A stretch of DNA of 64,000 nt from Streptomyces lavendofoliae (GTDB taxonomy: Bacteria; Actinomycetota; Actinomycetes; Streptomycetales; Streptomycetaceae). The notes beneath the pieces are model-generated. The model saw nothing but the letters and a program-made list of their open reading frames with translations, had not been told where the DNA came from and made no database searches. The stretch spans positions 347,548-411,547 of the forward strand of contig NZ_BMTP01000006.1 of NCBI RefSeq assembly GCF_014649735.1, read 5' to 3'. The stretch's first letter is position 1. The number at the start of each line of letters is the position of its first letter. Below, piece after piece: positions 42,042-50,930 of this stretch. The position numbers and the translations under genes are program-made.

Positions 42042-42718
42042 AGGGTCGTCCCCGTCGCCGTGCGGGGGCTGAGGTCGAGGACCTGGTCCACCCGGTCGAG
42101 GCGGTTCAGCATGTGGGTGACGACGACGACCGCCTTGCCCTCCTCGCGCCAGTCCCACACGTGTCGCCAGAAGTCGAGGTAGGAGCCCCGGTCGAAGCCC
42201 TGGTACGGCTCGTCCAGGAGCAGGACGTCGGGGTCGCCGAGCGCGGCCAGGACCACGTTGAGCTTCTGCCGGGTGCCGCCGGAGAGGTCCTTGGCGAGGG
42301 TGCGCCGGTTCACCGTCCAGTCCAGGGCGCGGGCCAGTTCGCGTCCGCGCCGGGCGGCGGCGCCCCGGCGCATGCCGCGGCCGGCGCCGAAGAGGGTGAA
42401 GTGCTCGCCGGGCGTCAGGAAGCCCATGACACCGGCGTTCTGCGGGCAGTAGCCGAGGCGTCCCCGGACGGTCACCCGGCCGCCGTCGGGCGTCACGAGT
42501 CCGGCGCAGATCTTCAGCAGGGTGGACTTTCCGGCGCCGTTGCTGCCGACGATCGCCGCGACCTCGCCGGCGCGTACGGCGAGGTCGACGCCGTGCAGGA
42601 CGCGCCGGCGGCGGTAGCTCTTGACGATTCCCCGTGCGTGGAGCAGCACGGGCGCTCCTTCGTCGCCGGGGCTCTCCCCCAGCCCTTCGGTCGGTCGCGT
42701 GCTCGCGGGATACACCAT
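42038..42718 (-). CDS. moeX5: ABC transporter ATP-binding protein (MoeX5-like)
   Basis: The 226-aa stand-alone ATPase has Walker A GSNGAGKSTLL, the Q-loop YCPQN, a signature written LSGGTRQKLNVVL, Walker B VLLLDEPYQGFD and an H-loop VVTHMLNR. It pairs with the next gene's permease. ATG at 42718 is chosen, with GAGGGGTG about 10 nt upstream; the frame is open further but not protein-like. It is divergent from the glycosyltransferase at 43053 across a 334-bp control region. Confidence 0.87.
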   Translation of the reverse strand: MVYPASTRPTEGLGESPGDEGAPVLLHARGIVKSYRRRRVLHGVDLAVRAGEVAAIVGSNGAGKSTLLKICAGLVTPDGGRVTVRGRLGYCPQNAGVMGFLTPGEHFTLFGAGRGMRRGAAARRGRELARALDWTVNRRTLAKDLSGGTRQKLNVVLAALGDPDVLLLDEPYQGFDRGSYLDFWRHVWDWREEGKAVVVVTHMLNRLDRVDQVLDLSPRTATGTTL

Positions 42719-43052
42719 GGGTGCGTCACCCCTCGGTCGGTGGTGTCGGTCTGCGGTCCGCCGGACGGTCACGGGGGTGGGGCGCTCTGCATTCGGTGAT
42801 CTTGCCGTGCGGCACCTGTGGAACGGTCGCCTTTTTACCACGCCCTCCGGCCGGCGCCACGTCTTTCCGCCATAACGGCGCAAGGACGCCGGGACGTCAA
42901 TTCCGGCCATTCCCGGGGAAGTCCACGAAGGCCGTCTTGTGATCATTCCGCGGAATTGGCTAGCCTCCCCGACCGGCGCCACCCATTTGTTCTGCGATTT
43001 CTTCACGGTTCCCGGCGATTCCGGGGCACCGAACGGCCGGGCGGAGGCATGG
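42719..43052. promoter_or_regulatory. Divergent control region of moeX5 and the glycosyltransferase operon
   Basis: TTGTGA (42937-42942) and TAGCCT (42961-42966), spaced exactly 18 bp, are a good promoter for the rightward glycosyltransferase genes, with a leader of roughly 80 nt. The spacer holds the perfect 12-bp palindrome ATTCCGCGGAAT (42945-42956), a likely operator. I see no gene in the 334 bp. Confidence 0.5.
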
Positions 43053-44195
43053 ATGCGCGCGGGCAGCCACGACGGACGTACCCGGCTCCAGCGCGCCGTG
43101 GCGCGGGGGTTCGACCCGGGGCCGGAGGTCCGGCCGCCGGTCACCCTCGTCCTGCCGCCCGGCGAGCGGCCGGACCGGCTGCCCCGTGGCGGACTGGGCG
43201 TCCTGCTGCCGACGTACGTGGGGCGGTGCGACGCGCGGGACCACGCCACCATGGTCGCCCATGTGCGCGACGCGCTGGCGGAGGCGCACGCCGCGCACCC
43301 GGACGTGCCGCTGACCGTCTGGGTCGGGATGCAGTACGGGCCGGGCGAGTACGAGGAGGCGCTGCGCCGGCTGCGCGCGACGGCCGCGGTGGCACGGCGG
43401 GGCGCCGGCCCGGACGCCCTCGCGTTCGCCGGGCTGGCGCTGCCGGGGCCCGGCAAGCTGCGCACCGTGAACGCGGCGGTGCGCGCCGGCCGGGACCGGG
43501 ACTACGCGGGCTGGCTGTGGATCGACGACGACGTGGAGCTCGGCCCGCGCTGCCTCGCCCGGCTGCTGACCCGGTTCCGGGAGCGCGGCTGCACCGGGGC
43601 GGTCGGCGCGCGGCTGGTGGCGCTGCCGAGGTCGACGCCGGCGTCACAGGTCATGGACCGGGTCTCCGGGTGCACCGTGCCGCCGGGTGCCTGCCCGGTG
43701 GCGGGCTGCATGCTGGTGGAGACGAAGGTGATCGCCGGCGGGATCCCGCCCCGCCGGCTGGCCGACGACGGCTTCGTGCTGTTCGAGCTGCTCGACCCGG
43801 CGGCCCGTGACCCGCTGCACGACCTGGAGGTGCTGCCCGGCGCGTACTGCCGCACCTACCGGGTCGGGGGCGCCCGTGACACACGGCGCCGGCTGCGCCG
43901 CTCCCTCTACAGCCATGTGACGTGCATGGCCGACTACCCGCGGGCGACGGCGCGCCGGTACTTCCGGGACGTCCTGTTCCACGGCCTGTGGCCACTGGCC
44001 CCGTGGGACGGCAGCCGCGGCCCGCTGCGGGGGGCGTTGCGGTGGACCGTCAAGGCGGTGCACTTCGGCTGGTTCTGCGCCGTCGCGGCCGGTCTGGTGG
44101 CTCGGGGGCTGACGCACCGTCCGCTGCGGTCGGTGGCGTGGGGCGACGAGGGCGGCTTCCGCAGGCCGGACACGGTACGACCGGCCCGGGCCTGA
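43053..44195 (+). CDS. GT-A-like glycosyltransferase of the moe cluster, paralogue b
   Basis: The 380-aa paralogue of the product at 36458-37690 shares (A/L)LPTYVGR, (V/F)VGMQ(W/Y), the GPGK-(P/L)-RT(L/V)NAA segment, W-(L/I)-DDDV, ADDGFVLFELLDP and the C-terminal RYYFR/RYFRDVLFHGLWPL amphipathic region. ATG at 43053 is preferred over the ATG in the promoter spacer because of the GGCGGAGG ribosome site 7 nt upstream. It is part of the moe sugar-assembly set; the exact sugar added is unknown. Confidence 0.85.
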   Translation: MRAGSHDGRTRLQRAVARGFDPGPEVRPPVTLVLPPGERPDRLPRGGLGVLLPTYVGRCDARDHATMVAHVRDALAEAHAAHPDVPLTVWVGMQYGPGEYEEALRRLRATAAVARRGAGPDALAFAGLALPGPGKLRTVNAAVRAGRDRDYAGWLWIDDDVELGPRCLARLLTRFRERGCTGAVGARLVALPRSTPASQVMDRVSGCTVPPGACPVAGCMLVETKVIAGGIPPRRLADDGFVLFELLDPAARDPLHDLEVLPGAYCRTYRVGGARDTRRRLRRSLYSHVTCMADYPRATARRYFRDVLFHGLWPLAPWDGSRGPLRGALRWTVKAVHFGWFCAVAAGLVARGLTHRPLRSVAWGDEGGFRRPDTVRPARA

Positions 44196-44235
44196 CGCTC
44201 CGGGCCTCCACTCACGACCGAGAAGGGGAGCCGCG

Positions 44236-45057
44236 GTGTGGCCACCGGCTGAGAACACCAGGGCGACCGCCCTGACCGTCATCCTTCCGCACTACGACTG
44301 CGCGGCCTACCTGGGTGCCGCCGCCGGGTCCGTCCTCGGCCAGGACTTCCGCGACCTGACCCTGGTGGTGGTCGACGACCGCTCCCCCGGCGACGACTGG
44401 CGGGCCGCCCTGCGCCCCTTCGCGGACGATCCCCGGCTGGTGGTGCTGCGCACCACCCGCAACGTGGGCCACCTGCGCATCAAGAACGCCGTGCTGGAAG
44501 GCGTACGCGGTCCGTACATCGGCTTCCAGGACGCGGACGACATCAGCCTGCCCGGCCGGTTCCGGCGGCAGGTGGCCCTGCTCGACCGGGGCCGCGCCGA
44601 CCTCGTGGGCTGCGGTTACGAGTGCATCGACGCCTCCGGCCGGGTCACGGGGCGCCGCCGGATGCCCCGGTACGGCAACCTGTGGATGCGGCTGGGCCGG
44701 TCGACGGTCGCGCTGCACCCGTCGACGGTGGTGCGGCGCGAGGCGCTCCAGCGGCTCGGCGGATTCGACGGGACGGCCCGGCTGGGCGCCGACACCGACT
44801 TCCACCTCAGGGCGGCCCGGCTCTACCGGCTGCGGAACGTCGGCCGGGTGCTTTACCGGTACCGCGTCTGGCCCCGGTCACTGACCCAGGCGCCGGAGAC
44901 CGGGTTCGGCTCCGAGGCGCGCCGGGCCTACACCGAGTCCCTGCGGCGGCGGGAGGAGGCCAGGCGCCGGGCCGGGTCCCGGGCCGAGCTGCTGCCGCTG
45001 CTGATCGCGCCGCCGAACGACGTCGACTTCGGCCTCGAACCGGTCGACCCGGCCTGA
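44236..45057 (+). CDS. GT2-family glycosyltransferase of the moe cluster
   Basis: The 273-aa classical GT-A transferase has VILPHYDCAAYL at the start, VVVDDRSPGDDW, FQDADDISLPGR (the DxD motif as DADD) and the acceptor region LGADTDFHLRAARLYR. No membrane helix is seen. GTG at 44236 follows GAAGGGGAGCC. The next glycosyltransferase begins 1 nt after the stop, so the three rightward transferases are one transcript. Likely adds one of the later sugars of the pentasaccharide. Confidence 0.87.
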   Translation: MWPPAENTRATALTVILPHYDCAAYLGAAAGSVLGQDFRDLTLVVVDDRSPGDDWRAALRPFADDPRLVVLRTTRNVGHLRIKNAVLEGVRGPYIGFQDADDISLPGRFRRQVALLDRGRADLVGCGYECIDASGRVTGRRRMPRYGNLWMRLGRSTVALHPSTVVRREALQRLGGFDGTARLGADTDFHLRAARLYRLRNVGRVLYRYRVWPRSLTQAPETGFGSEARRAYTESLRRREEARRRAGSRAELLPLLIAPPNDVDFGLEPVDPA

Positions 45058-45058
45058 C

Positions 45059-46597
45059 ATGGCGGTGTCGATGGGCGTCGTGGTGGTGTCCCCGGACGGC
45101 GAGTGGGACGCGGCGGTGGGCAGCCTGCTGGCGCAGCGCGTGCGGCCGGCCGCCATCACGGTGGTCACCTGGGTGCCGGGCGGGCCGCGGCGGGATCCGC
45201 GGGTGCGGGTGGCCCACTGCCTGCCGTCCGCCGCCGCCGCGGTGTGCCGCCGGGAGGCGCTGCGGACGCCGGCCGACTTCGTGGCCTGCCTGGGCGGCCG
45301 GGACGAGGCGCTGCCGGGCTGGCTGGAGGCGCTGGTGGAGGCGTGCCGGGCGCCGGGGACCACCGGGCGGGTCGGGGTGGTGCGGTACGGCGCCGTACGG
45401 ATCCGGCCCGACGGGGTGGTCGGCGGTGTGGTGCTGCCCGAGCCGGACGGACCCGCCGGGGGCGCCCCCTGGGACGGCGCGCTGTTCGCCGCCGGCCGCT
45501 CCCGAGCCGGGTGGGGGCGCGAGGACGGCGGCGACGGCGCCCCCTGCGCGGTGCGGCGGGACCTGCTGGCGGTGACCGGCCGGGGGCCGGCCCGGTGCGT
45601 GGCCGTGCCCCGGCTGCTGGTGCGGCGGTACGCGCCGTGCGGCGGGCCCGCGCCCGCCGCACGGCCCGCGCCCCGACCGACCGCCCGGCCTTCGGCGGTG
45701 TCCCCGGCCGGCCCCCCGGCGTCCGGGCGCCGCCCCGCCCGCCCCGCGCTGGTGTCGGTGGTCCTCCCGGTCCGCGACGGCGCCCCGACGCTGCCCGCGC
45801 AGCTGCGGGCCCTGGCGGAGCAGACGTACACCGGCGCGGTGGAGGTGCTGGTGGTCGACAACGGCTCGACGGACCGTACCCGCGAGGTGGCCTCGGCGGC
45901 GCGCGCGCTGGTCCCGGGACTGCGGGTGCTGGACGCGGGCGACCGGCCGGGCGAGGGCTACGCCCGCAACACCGGGATCGCCGCCGCCCGCGGGGACTTC
46001 GTGGCCTTCTGCGACGCCGACGACGTGGCCGCCCCGGGCTGGCTCGCGGGCCTGGTCGAGGCGGCGGCCGGCGGGGCGGACCTCGTCGGCGGTGCCCTGG
46101 ACGTCGGGCTGCTCTCCCCCGCGTACGCCGACGAGCAGCCGGTACCGCTGACCGAGCAGGGCGACTTCCTGCCCTTCGCGCGCGGCGCCAACTGTGCCGC
46201 GTGGAAGGACGTCCTGGTGGCCGTCGGCGGCTGGGACGAGTCGTACCGGGGCGGCGGCGAGGACATGGACCTGTCCTGGCGGGCGCAGTTGTGCGGTTTC
46301 CGGCTCGTGTACGCCCCCGACGCCCTGATGCACTACCGGCTGCGCGACGGCCTGGCGTCCCTGGCCCGCCAGAAGTGGAACTACGGGCTGTCCGGCGCCC
46401 GGCTGTACGCCCGCTACCGGCACGCCGGCTTCGAACGCCGCCGCCTGTCCGTCGCGGCGGTGAACTGGCTGGTGCTCCTGGTCCGCCTGCCGGACCTGGT
46501 GCGCTCCCGGGCGCTGCGGCGGCGCTGGGTCCGGTACGCGGCGCGGCTGGCGGGGTTCCTCGCGGGCAGCGTGCGGCAGGGCGTGCTCTACCCCTGA
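45059..46597 (+). CDS. Two-domain glycosyltransferase: degenerate N-half, GT2 C-half
   Basis: The 512-aa protein has residues 1-190 resembling a GT2 fold that lacks a clear DxD (VGVVRYGAVRIRPDG). A Pro/Ala/Arg-rich linker of about 35 residues follows. The second, complete GT2 domain has VVLPVRDGAPTLPAQL, VVDNGSTDRT, FCDADDVAAPGW and WDESYRGGGEDMDLSWR. A basic amphipathic C-terminus follows. One active and one apparently inactive transferase domain in a single chain is unusual; the N-half may orient the lipid-linked acceptor. It completes the five moe glycosyltransferases. Confidence 0.87.
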   Translation: MAVSMGVVVVSPDGEWDAAVGSLLAQRVRPAAITVVTWVPGGPRRDPRVRVAHCLPSAAAAVCRREALRTPADFVACLGGRDEALPGWLEALVEACRAPGTTGRVGVVRYGAVRIRPDGVVGGVVLPEPDGPAGGAPWDGALFAAGRSRAGWGREDGGDGAPCAVRRDLLAVTGRGPARCVAVPRLLVRRYAPCGGPAPAARPAPRPTARPSAVSPAGPPASGRRPARPALVSVVLPVRDGAPTLPAQLRALAEQTYTGAVEVLVVDNGSTDRTREVASAARALVPGLRVLDAGDRPGEGYARNTGIAAARGDFVAFCDADDVAAPGWLAGLVEAAAGGADLVGGALDVGLLSPAYADEQPVPLTEQGDFLPFARGANCAAWKDVLVAVGGWDESYRGGGEDMDLSWRAQLCGFRLVYAPDALMHYRLRDGLASLARQKWNYGLSGARLYARYRHAGFERRRLSVAAVNWLVLLVRLPDLVRSRALRRRWVRYAARLAGFLAGSVRQGVLYP

Positions 46598-46717
46598 TCG
46601 GCCGTCCGGGTGCACCCGCCGGGTCGCGCCGACCGCGCCGCCGGCCCGTGTGGAAGGCTGGACAGTCCGATTCCGAACCCGGTCACGGCTCCGGGGCGAG
46701 GGCGTCAGGAGACACAT

Positions 46718-48964
46718 GTGCGGTCCGGGAGCGTGAAACGGCGGCGCCCGGGTCCCCTGTCCGGTGACCCGCTGGGCGCCCTCGCCGAACTGGTCCTGCG
46801 CTTCCCCGTCCGTACGCTGCTGCTGACCGGCTGCGCGCTGCTGGTCGCGGCGGTGGCGGCGGTGGGCGTGACCGGGAAGCTGCACCACGGCGGTACGACG
46901 CCCCCGGGGTCGGAGTGGGCGCGGGCCGAACACACCCTGTCCACGGCGTTCCGGAGCGGGAGCCCGACCGTGACCCTGGTGGCCACGGCGGACGCGGGCG
47001 GGTCGGTGGACGATCCGGCGGCGGTGCGCGCCGGGACGCGGCTGGCGGAGCGGGCGCGGTCGCTGCCGAAGGTGGTGGGGGTGCGCTCGTACTGGACGGG
47101 CCGGCCCGGCGCGCTGCGCGGTGGTGACGGGCGGTCGGCGCTGGTGCTGCTGCGGGTGGCGAGCGGTGAGGCGACGGCCCACCGGGACGTCGAGCCGCTG
47201 CTGCGGGAGCTGACGGGCCGCCACGGTCCGCTGTCGGTGGCCGCCACCGGCCCCACACCGGTGGGCCTGGCCATCGAGCGGCAGAGCCGGCTTGACCTGC
47301 ACCGTACGGAGCTGCTGGCCGCGCCGCTGACGGCGGCCGTGCTCGTCGTCGTCTTCGGGGGCGTCGTCGCGGCGGCGCTGGCGCTGCTCGTCGGGGTGTG
47401 CGCGGTGGTGGGCGCCGTCGCGTTCCTGAGCGGGCTGTCCCATGTGACGACGGTGTCGGTGATCGCGCTGAACCTGACCACGGCGCTGGGGTTCGCGGTG
47501 GCGGTCGACTTCGGCCTGTTCATGCTGGCCCGCTACCGGGAGGAGCGGGCGCGGTACCGCGACGAGCGGGATCCGGGCGAGGCCGCGCACCAGGCGCTGG
47601 TCGCCACGGTGTGCAGCACCGGCCGTACGGTGGTGTGCTCGGCGCTGACGGTGATCGGCAGCCTCGCCGCGCTGCTGGTGTTCCCGCTGGGCATGCTGCG
47701 GTCCGTGGCGTACGGCGGGATCGCGGTGGTGGCGCTGAGCGCGCTGCTCGCGGTGACCGCCCTGCCCGCCACGCTGCTCCTGCTGGGTTCGCGCGTCGAC
47801 GCGCTGTCGGTGCGTCGCCGCAGCGCGTGGGTCGTACGGGACGGCGGCCGCTGGTACCGGCTCGCGTACGGGGTGATGCGCCGCCCGGTGCCGGTGGTGC
47901 TGGTGCTGGGCGCGCTGCTGACCGCGCTGGTGCTGCCGTTCACGGGCGCCCGGTTCGGGACGTTCGACGACCGGGCGCTGCCGGCCGGTTCGGCGACGCG
48001 GCAGGCCACGGACACGGTGCGCCGGGACTTCGACCACCACGCCCTGCATCCCGTGCAGGTGGCGCTGCCGGGCCTGGACGCCCGGGCGGGCGGGGCCGCG
48101 CTGGACGGCTACGCGCGGCGGCTGGCCCGGCTGGAGCACGTGGCGCGGGTGGAGACGGCGACGGGCACGTACCGGGAGGGCCGGCGGGTGGGACCGCCGG
48201 TGCCCGGGTCCGGTTACGCGTCCCCGGCGGGTGTGTGGGCGGCGGTCGTGACCGACGTCGGTCCGGAGACTTCGGAGGGCGCGGAGGTGGCGCGGGCGGT
48301 CCGGGCGGTCTCGGCGCCCGTCCCGGCGCTGGTGGGCGGTACGCAGGCGTGGCTGGCCGATCTGGGCGACACCATCCGGGCCGGGACGGTGCCGGCGCTG
48401 TCGCTGATCGCCGTGGTGACACTGCTGTTGCTGGGGTGGTGCACGCGCAGTGTGGTCCTGCCGTTGAAGGCACTGGTCCTCAACGTGCTGAGCCTGAGCG
48501 CCACGTTCGGGGTGATGGTGCTGGTGTTCCAGGAGGGGCATCTGAGCGAGTGGCTGGGCGGCTTCACGGTGACGGGGGTGACCGACACCGTCGTACCCGT
48601 CCTGGTGCTGTGCGTCGCCTTCGGGCTGTCGATGGACTACGAGGTGCTGTTGCTGTCCCGGACGGTGGAGGAGCACGAGGCGGGCGCGTCGACGCGGCAG
48701 GCGGTGGCGCGTGCCGTGCAGCGGACGGCGGGGCTGTTCACGGCGTCCGCGCTGGTGGTGATCGTCGTGATGGTCGCGCTGGCGGCGTCGGGGCTGCTGC
48801 TGCTGAAGGTGGTGGGGGTGGGCCTGGCGGTGGCGGTGTTCGTGGACGCCACGGTGATCCGGCTACTGCTGGCGCCCGCCCTGATGGCGCTGCTCGGCCG
48901 GGCCAACTGGTGGGTACCGGCCGTGCGCCCCGCCCCTCAGTCCCTGGTGCCGATGAAGAGGTAG
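46718..48964 (+). CDS. MMPL/RND-family membrane transporter
   Basis: The 748-aa transporter has two repeats of one helix plus periplasmic domain plus five helices. The characteristic proton-relay motifs are GFAVAVDFGLFMLARYREE in the first half and FGLSMDYEVLLLSRTVEE in the second. MMPL proteins export lipids, glycolipids and antibiotics. GTG at 46718 has AGGAG 6-7 nt upstream and lies 120 bp after the last moe glycosyltransferase. It is plausible as an exporter of the finished glycolipid or of a lipid made by the convergent Bta genes. Its last 28 bp overlap the end of the convergent methyltransferase gene. Confidence 0.88.
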   Translation: MRSGSVKRRRPGPLSGDPLGALAELVLRFPVRTLLLTGCALLVAAVAAVGVTGKLHHGGTTPPGSEWARAEHTLSTAFRSGSPTVTLVATADAGGSVDDPAAVRAGTRLAERARSLPKVVGVRSYWTGRPGALRGGDGRSALVLLRVASGEATAHRDVEPLLRELTGRHGPLSVAATGPTPVGLAIERQSRLDLHRTELLAAPLTAAVLVVVFGGVVAAALALLVGVCAVVGAVAFLSGLSHVTTVSVIALNLTTALGFAVAVDFGLFMLARYREERARYRDERDPGEAAHQALVATVCSTGRTVVCSALTVIGSLAALLVFPLGMLRSVAYGGIAVVALSALLAVTALPATLLLLGSRVDALSVRRRSAWVVRDGGRWYRLAYGVMRRPVPVVLVLGALLTALVLPFTGARFGTFDDRALPAGSATRQATDTVRRDFDHHALHPVQVALPGLDARAGGAALDGYARRLARLEHVARVETATGTYREGRRVGPPVPGSGYASPAGVWAAVVTDVGPETSEGAEVARAVRAVSAPVPALVGGTQAWLADLGDTIRAGTVPALSLIAVVTLLLLGWCTRSVVLPLKALVLNVLSLSATFGVMVLVFQEGHLSEWLGGFTVTGVTDTVVPVLVLCVAFGLSMDYEVLLLSRTVEEHEAGASTRQAVARAVQRTAGLFTASALVVIVVMVALAASGLLLLKVVGVGLAVAVFVDATVIRLLLAPALMALLGRANWWVPAVRPAPQSLVPMKR

Positions 48965-49662
48965 TACGGCACGCGGGCCGGCAGGTACGGCACCGGCGAG
49001 AGGCTCTCGCGCACCCGCGCGGCGGTGAACCGGGCGCGCAGGTAGGGCAGGTGGTCCGGGGACAGGAAGACGTCGTTGTGGCTGAACCAGGCGGGCCACA
49101 GGTGGCGGCGCCACGCGGCGTGCCGCGCGCCGCGTGCGGGGTGCTTGCGGGAGACGTAGAAGTCGCACACGGCGATCGTGCCGCCGGGCCGCAGGAGGGC
49201 GCGGGCGTGGTCGACCGCGGCGAACCAGTCGGGCATCATCGTCAGCGCGTAGGAGAACACCACGACGTCGGCCCGTCCGTCCCGGGGCCGGTAGTCGGTG
49301 GCGCTCGCGAGGACGGTCTCCACGTTGTCCCAGCCGGACCGCTCGACGCGCCGGCGGGCGACGTCCAGCATCGACGCGGAGACGTCGACGAGGGTGATCG
49401 CGCGGAACTCCTTGCGGTGCCGCTCGTCGAGGTGCGCGATGTTGCTGCCGGTGCCCGCGCCCATCTCGACGAGGTGGCCGCCCGGTACGGACGGCAGCAG
49501 GCCCATCAGCTCGCGGCGGCCGTGCAGGAGCCGTTCCCGGAAGGCGTCGTAGTCGCCGGCCGCCGCCCGGTAGTACGACTCCATGCGCTCGGCGGGCGTC
49601 TCGCCCGCGACGCGCGGGAAGGCCATGTGGCGGATGGTGCGCAGGTCGGACCGGAGTCCCAT
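48937..49662 (-). CDS. btaB: SAM-dependent N-methyltransferase, BtaB-like
   Basis: The 241-aa class I methyltransferase has GGHLVEMGAGTGSNI as SAM motif I, LVDVSASMLDVARRR as motif II and the VVFSYALTMMPDW segment. Together with the upstream BtaA homologue it would trimethylate diacylglyceryl-homoserine to DGTS, the betaine lipid. The opening TPAERMESYYRAAAGDYDAFRERLLHGR matches BtaB-type N-termini. ATG at 49662 is 15 nt after the BtaA stop. The final 28 bp overlap the convergent MMPL gene. Confidence 0.82.
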   Translation of the reverse strand: MGLRSDLRTIRHMAFPRVAGETPAERMESYYRAAAGDYDAFRERLLHGRRELMGLLPSVPGGHLVEMGAGTGSNIAHLDERHRKEFRAITLVDVSASMLDVARRRVERSGWDNVETVLASATDYRPRDGRADVVVFSYALTMMPDWFAAVDHARALLRPGGTIAVCDFYVSRKHPARGARHAAWRRHLWPAWFSHNDVFLSPDHLPYLRARFTAARVRESLSPVPYLPARVPYYLFIGTRD

Positions 49663-49676
49663 GGTCGCTCCCTCGG

Positions 49677-50930
49677 TCAGGGCAGGTCGGCGATGTGGAA
49701 GCTGCCGTAGGTGTGCACCCGGTCCTGTTCGTGCAGGCGGGAGGCGAGCTCGGGGTGGCGGTGCAGCAGTTCGGCCAGCCGCCGCGTACGGCCCTCGTGG
49801 ACGACGCTCACGGGGTCGAGGTAGCGGGTGCGCAGTCCGGCACTGCGGTAGATCACGCGGGCGCCTGGGCGGGCCGCGTCGACGATGGCCTGCCACTCCT
49901 CCGCCAGGGCGGCCTGGTCGCGCCAGCCCATCCAGTCCATGTGGTCCAGCAGCACGAACTTCGAGATGTCCGGACGGGGCCCGGCGGCGGTGAGGAACCC
50001 GGTCACGGTCGTGGTGCGCACGTCCAGGCGGGGCAGGGCGTCGCGGAGGCGGGCGAAGTTGCCGGCCTTGAGGTACTCGGGACAGCACTCGGGCGTGTAC
50101 GAGCCGGTGATGTAGGCGCGCCAGAAGTAGTTGTCGGTAACGGGCAGCCGGCCGAAGATCGCGTCGAACCCGTCGTGGATGAGCTGGGCCGTGCCGCCGG
50201 GGTACTCCTCGGTGATCTCGTGGCGCTGCTGCGGCGGCACCCCGGCGAAGCTGAGGGCGAGCGGCTGGGCGCCGAGCCGCGCCGCCGACCAGAGCTTGTC
50301 GCGCAGCCGCGACTCGTAGATGTGGCGCTGCCGCTCCAGTGTGGGCGCGGCCAGCAGTTCCTCCAGGTGGGGGCCGAGCCCCTGGAAGCGGCGCAGGAAC
50401 ATCATGAGGCCCCTGGCGAGGAAGCCCGAGGTGCCCCGGTAGTAGAAGGAGTTGCGCCAGCCCCGCCCGGCGAAGGCCTCGATGTACCCGTCCCAGTACC
50501 GCCGTGCGAACGGCGTCAGGTCGGCGCGCAGCGCGTCGTGGTACATCTCGTGGGCCCGCACGGACCGGCCGGCGCCGAACAGCTCGAAGAACTCGCCGTG
50601 CGCCAGGCGCCGGACACCGGCCGCCTTCAGTTCCAGCAGGGCGTTCTGGCGCGGGTTGACGTCGACGGCCGTCACCCTGCCCGCGCCGGCCAGCAGGTAG
50701 TCCAGCGCGTTGCAGCCACCGCTGGTGATGACCAGGACATGGTCGTCGGGCCGGATGCCGAGAGCCGCGCGGTCGAGCGCCGGGTCCTCCCAGCAGGCGT
50801 TGTAGACGAGTTTCCGGTCGTGCAGGGCGGTGAACATCCGCCCCGCCAGCGGGGTGCCCGGGCGGGGGGCGGGCAGCTCCGGAGAGGGGGCGGCGACCGG
50901 CGTCACGTCGGCGGATGGGTACGAGGGCAT
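49677..50930 (-). CDS. btaA: BtaA-like 3-amino-3-carboxypropyl transferase (betaine lipid synthesis)
   Basis: The 417-aa DUF3419-family enzyme moves the aminocarboxypropyl group of S-adenosylmethionine onto diacylglycerol to form diacylglyceryl-homoserine. The hallmark YNACWEDPALD and the SAM-binding ITSGGCNALDYLLAGAG and VTAVDVNPRQNALLELK motifs are clear. The later DMDWMGW and YRSAGL segments also fit. ATG at 50930 is chosen (MPSYPS); an ATG at 50942 would add four residues, and both have weak ribosome sites. It is the first gene of a two-gene operon with btaB. The pathway is known in phosphate-limited proteobacteria and algae; its presence beside an antibiotic phosphoglycolipid cluster is uncommon. 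Confidence 0.85.
   Translation of the reverse strand: MPSYPSADVTPVAAPSPELPAPRPGTPLAGRMFTALHDRKLVYNACWEDPALDRAALGIRPDDHVLVITSGGCNALDYLLAGAGRVTAVDVNPRQNALLELKAAGVRRLAHGEFFELFGAGRSVRAHEMYHDALRADLTPFARRYWDGYIEAFAGRGWRNSFYYRGTSGFLARGLMMFLRRFQGLGPHLEELLAAPTLERQRHIYESRLRDKLWSAARLGAQPLALSFAGVPPQQRHEITEEYPGGTAQLIHDGFDAIFGRLPVTDNYFWRAYITGSYTPECCPEYLKAGNFARLRDALPRLDVRTTTVTGFLTAAGPRPDISKFVLLDHMDWMGWRDQAALAEEWQAIVDAARPGARVIYRSAGLRTRYLDPVSVVHEGRTRRLAELLHRHPELASRLHEQDRVHTYGSFHIADLP

Noticed and set aside
46607..46618. CGGGTGCACCCG as terminator of the moe glycosyltransferase operon
   Set aside because: A 12-bp palindrome without loop; too weak to call a terminator.
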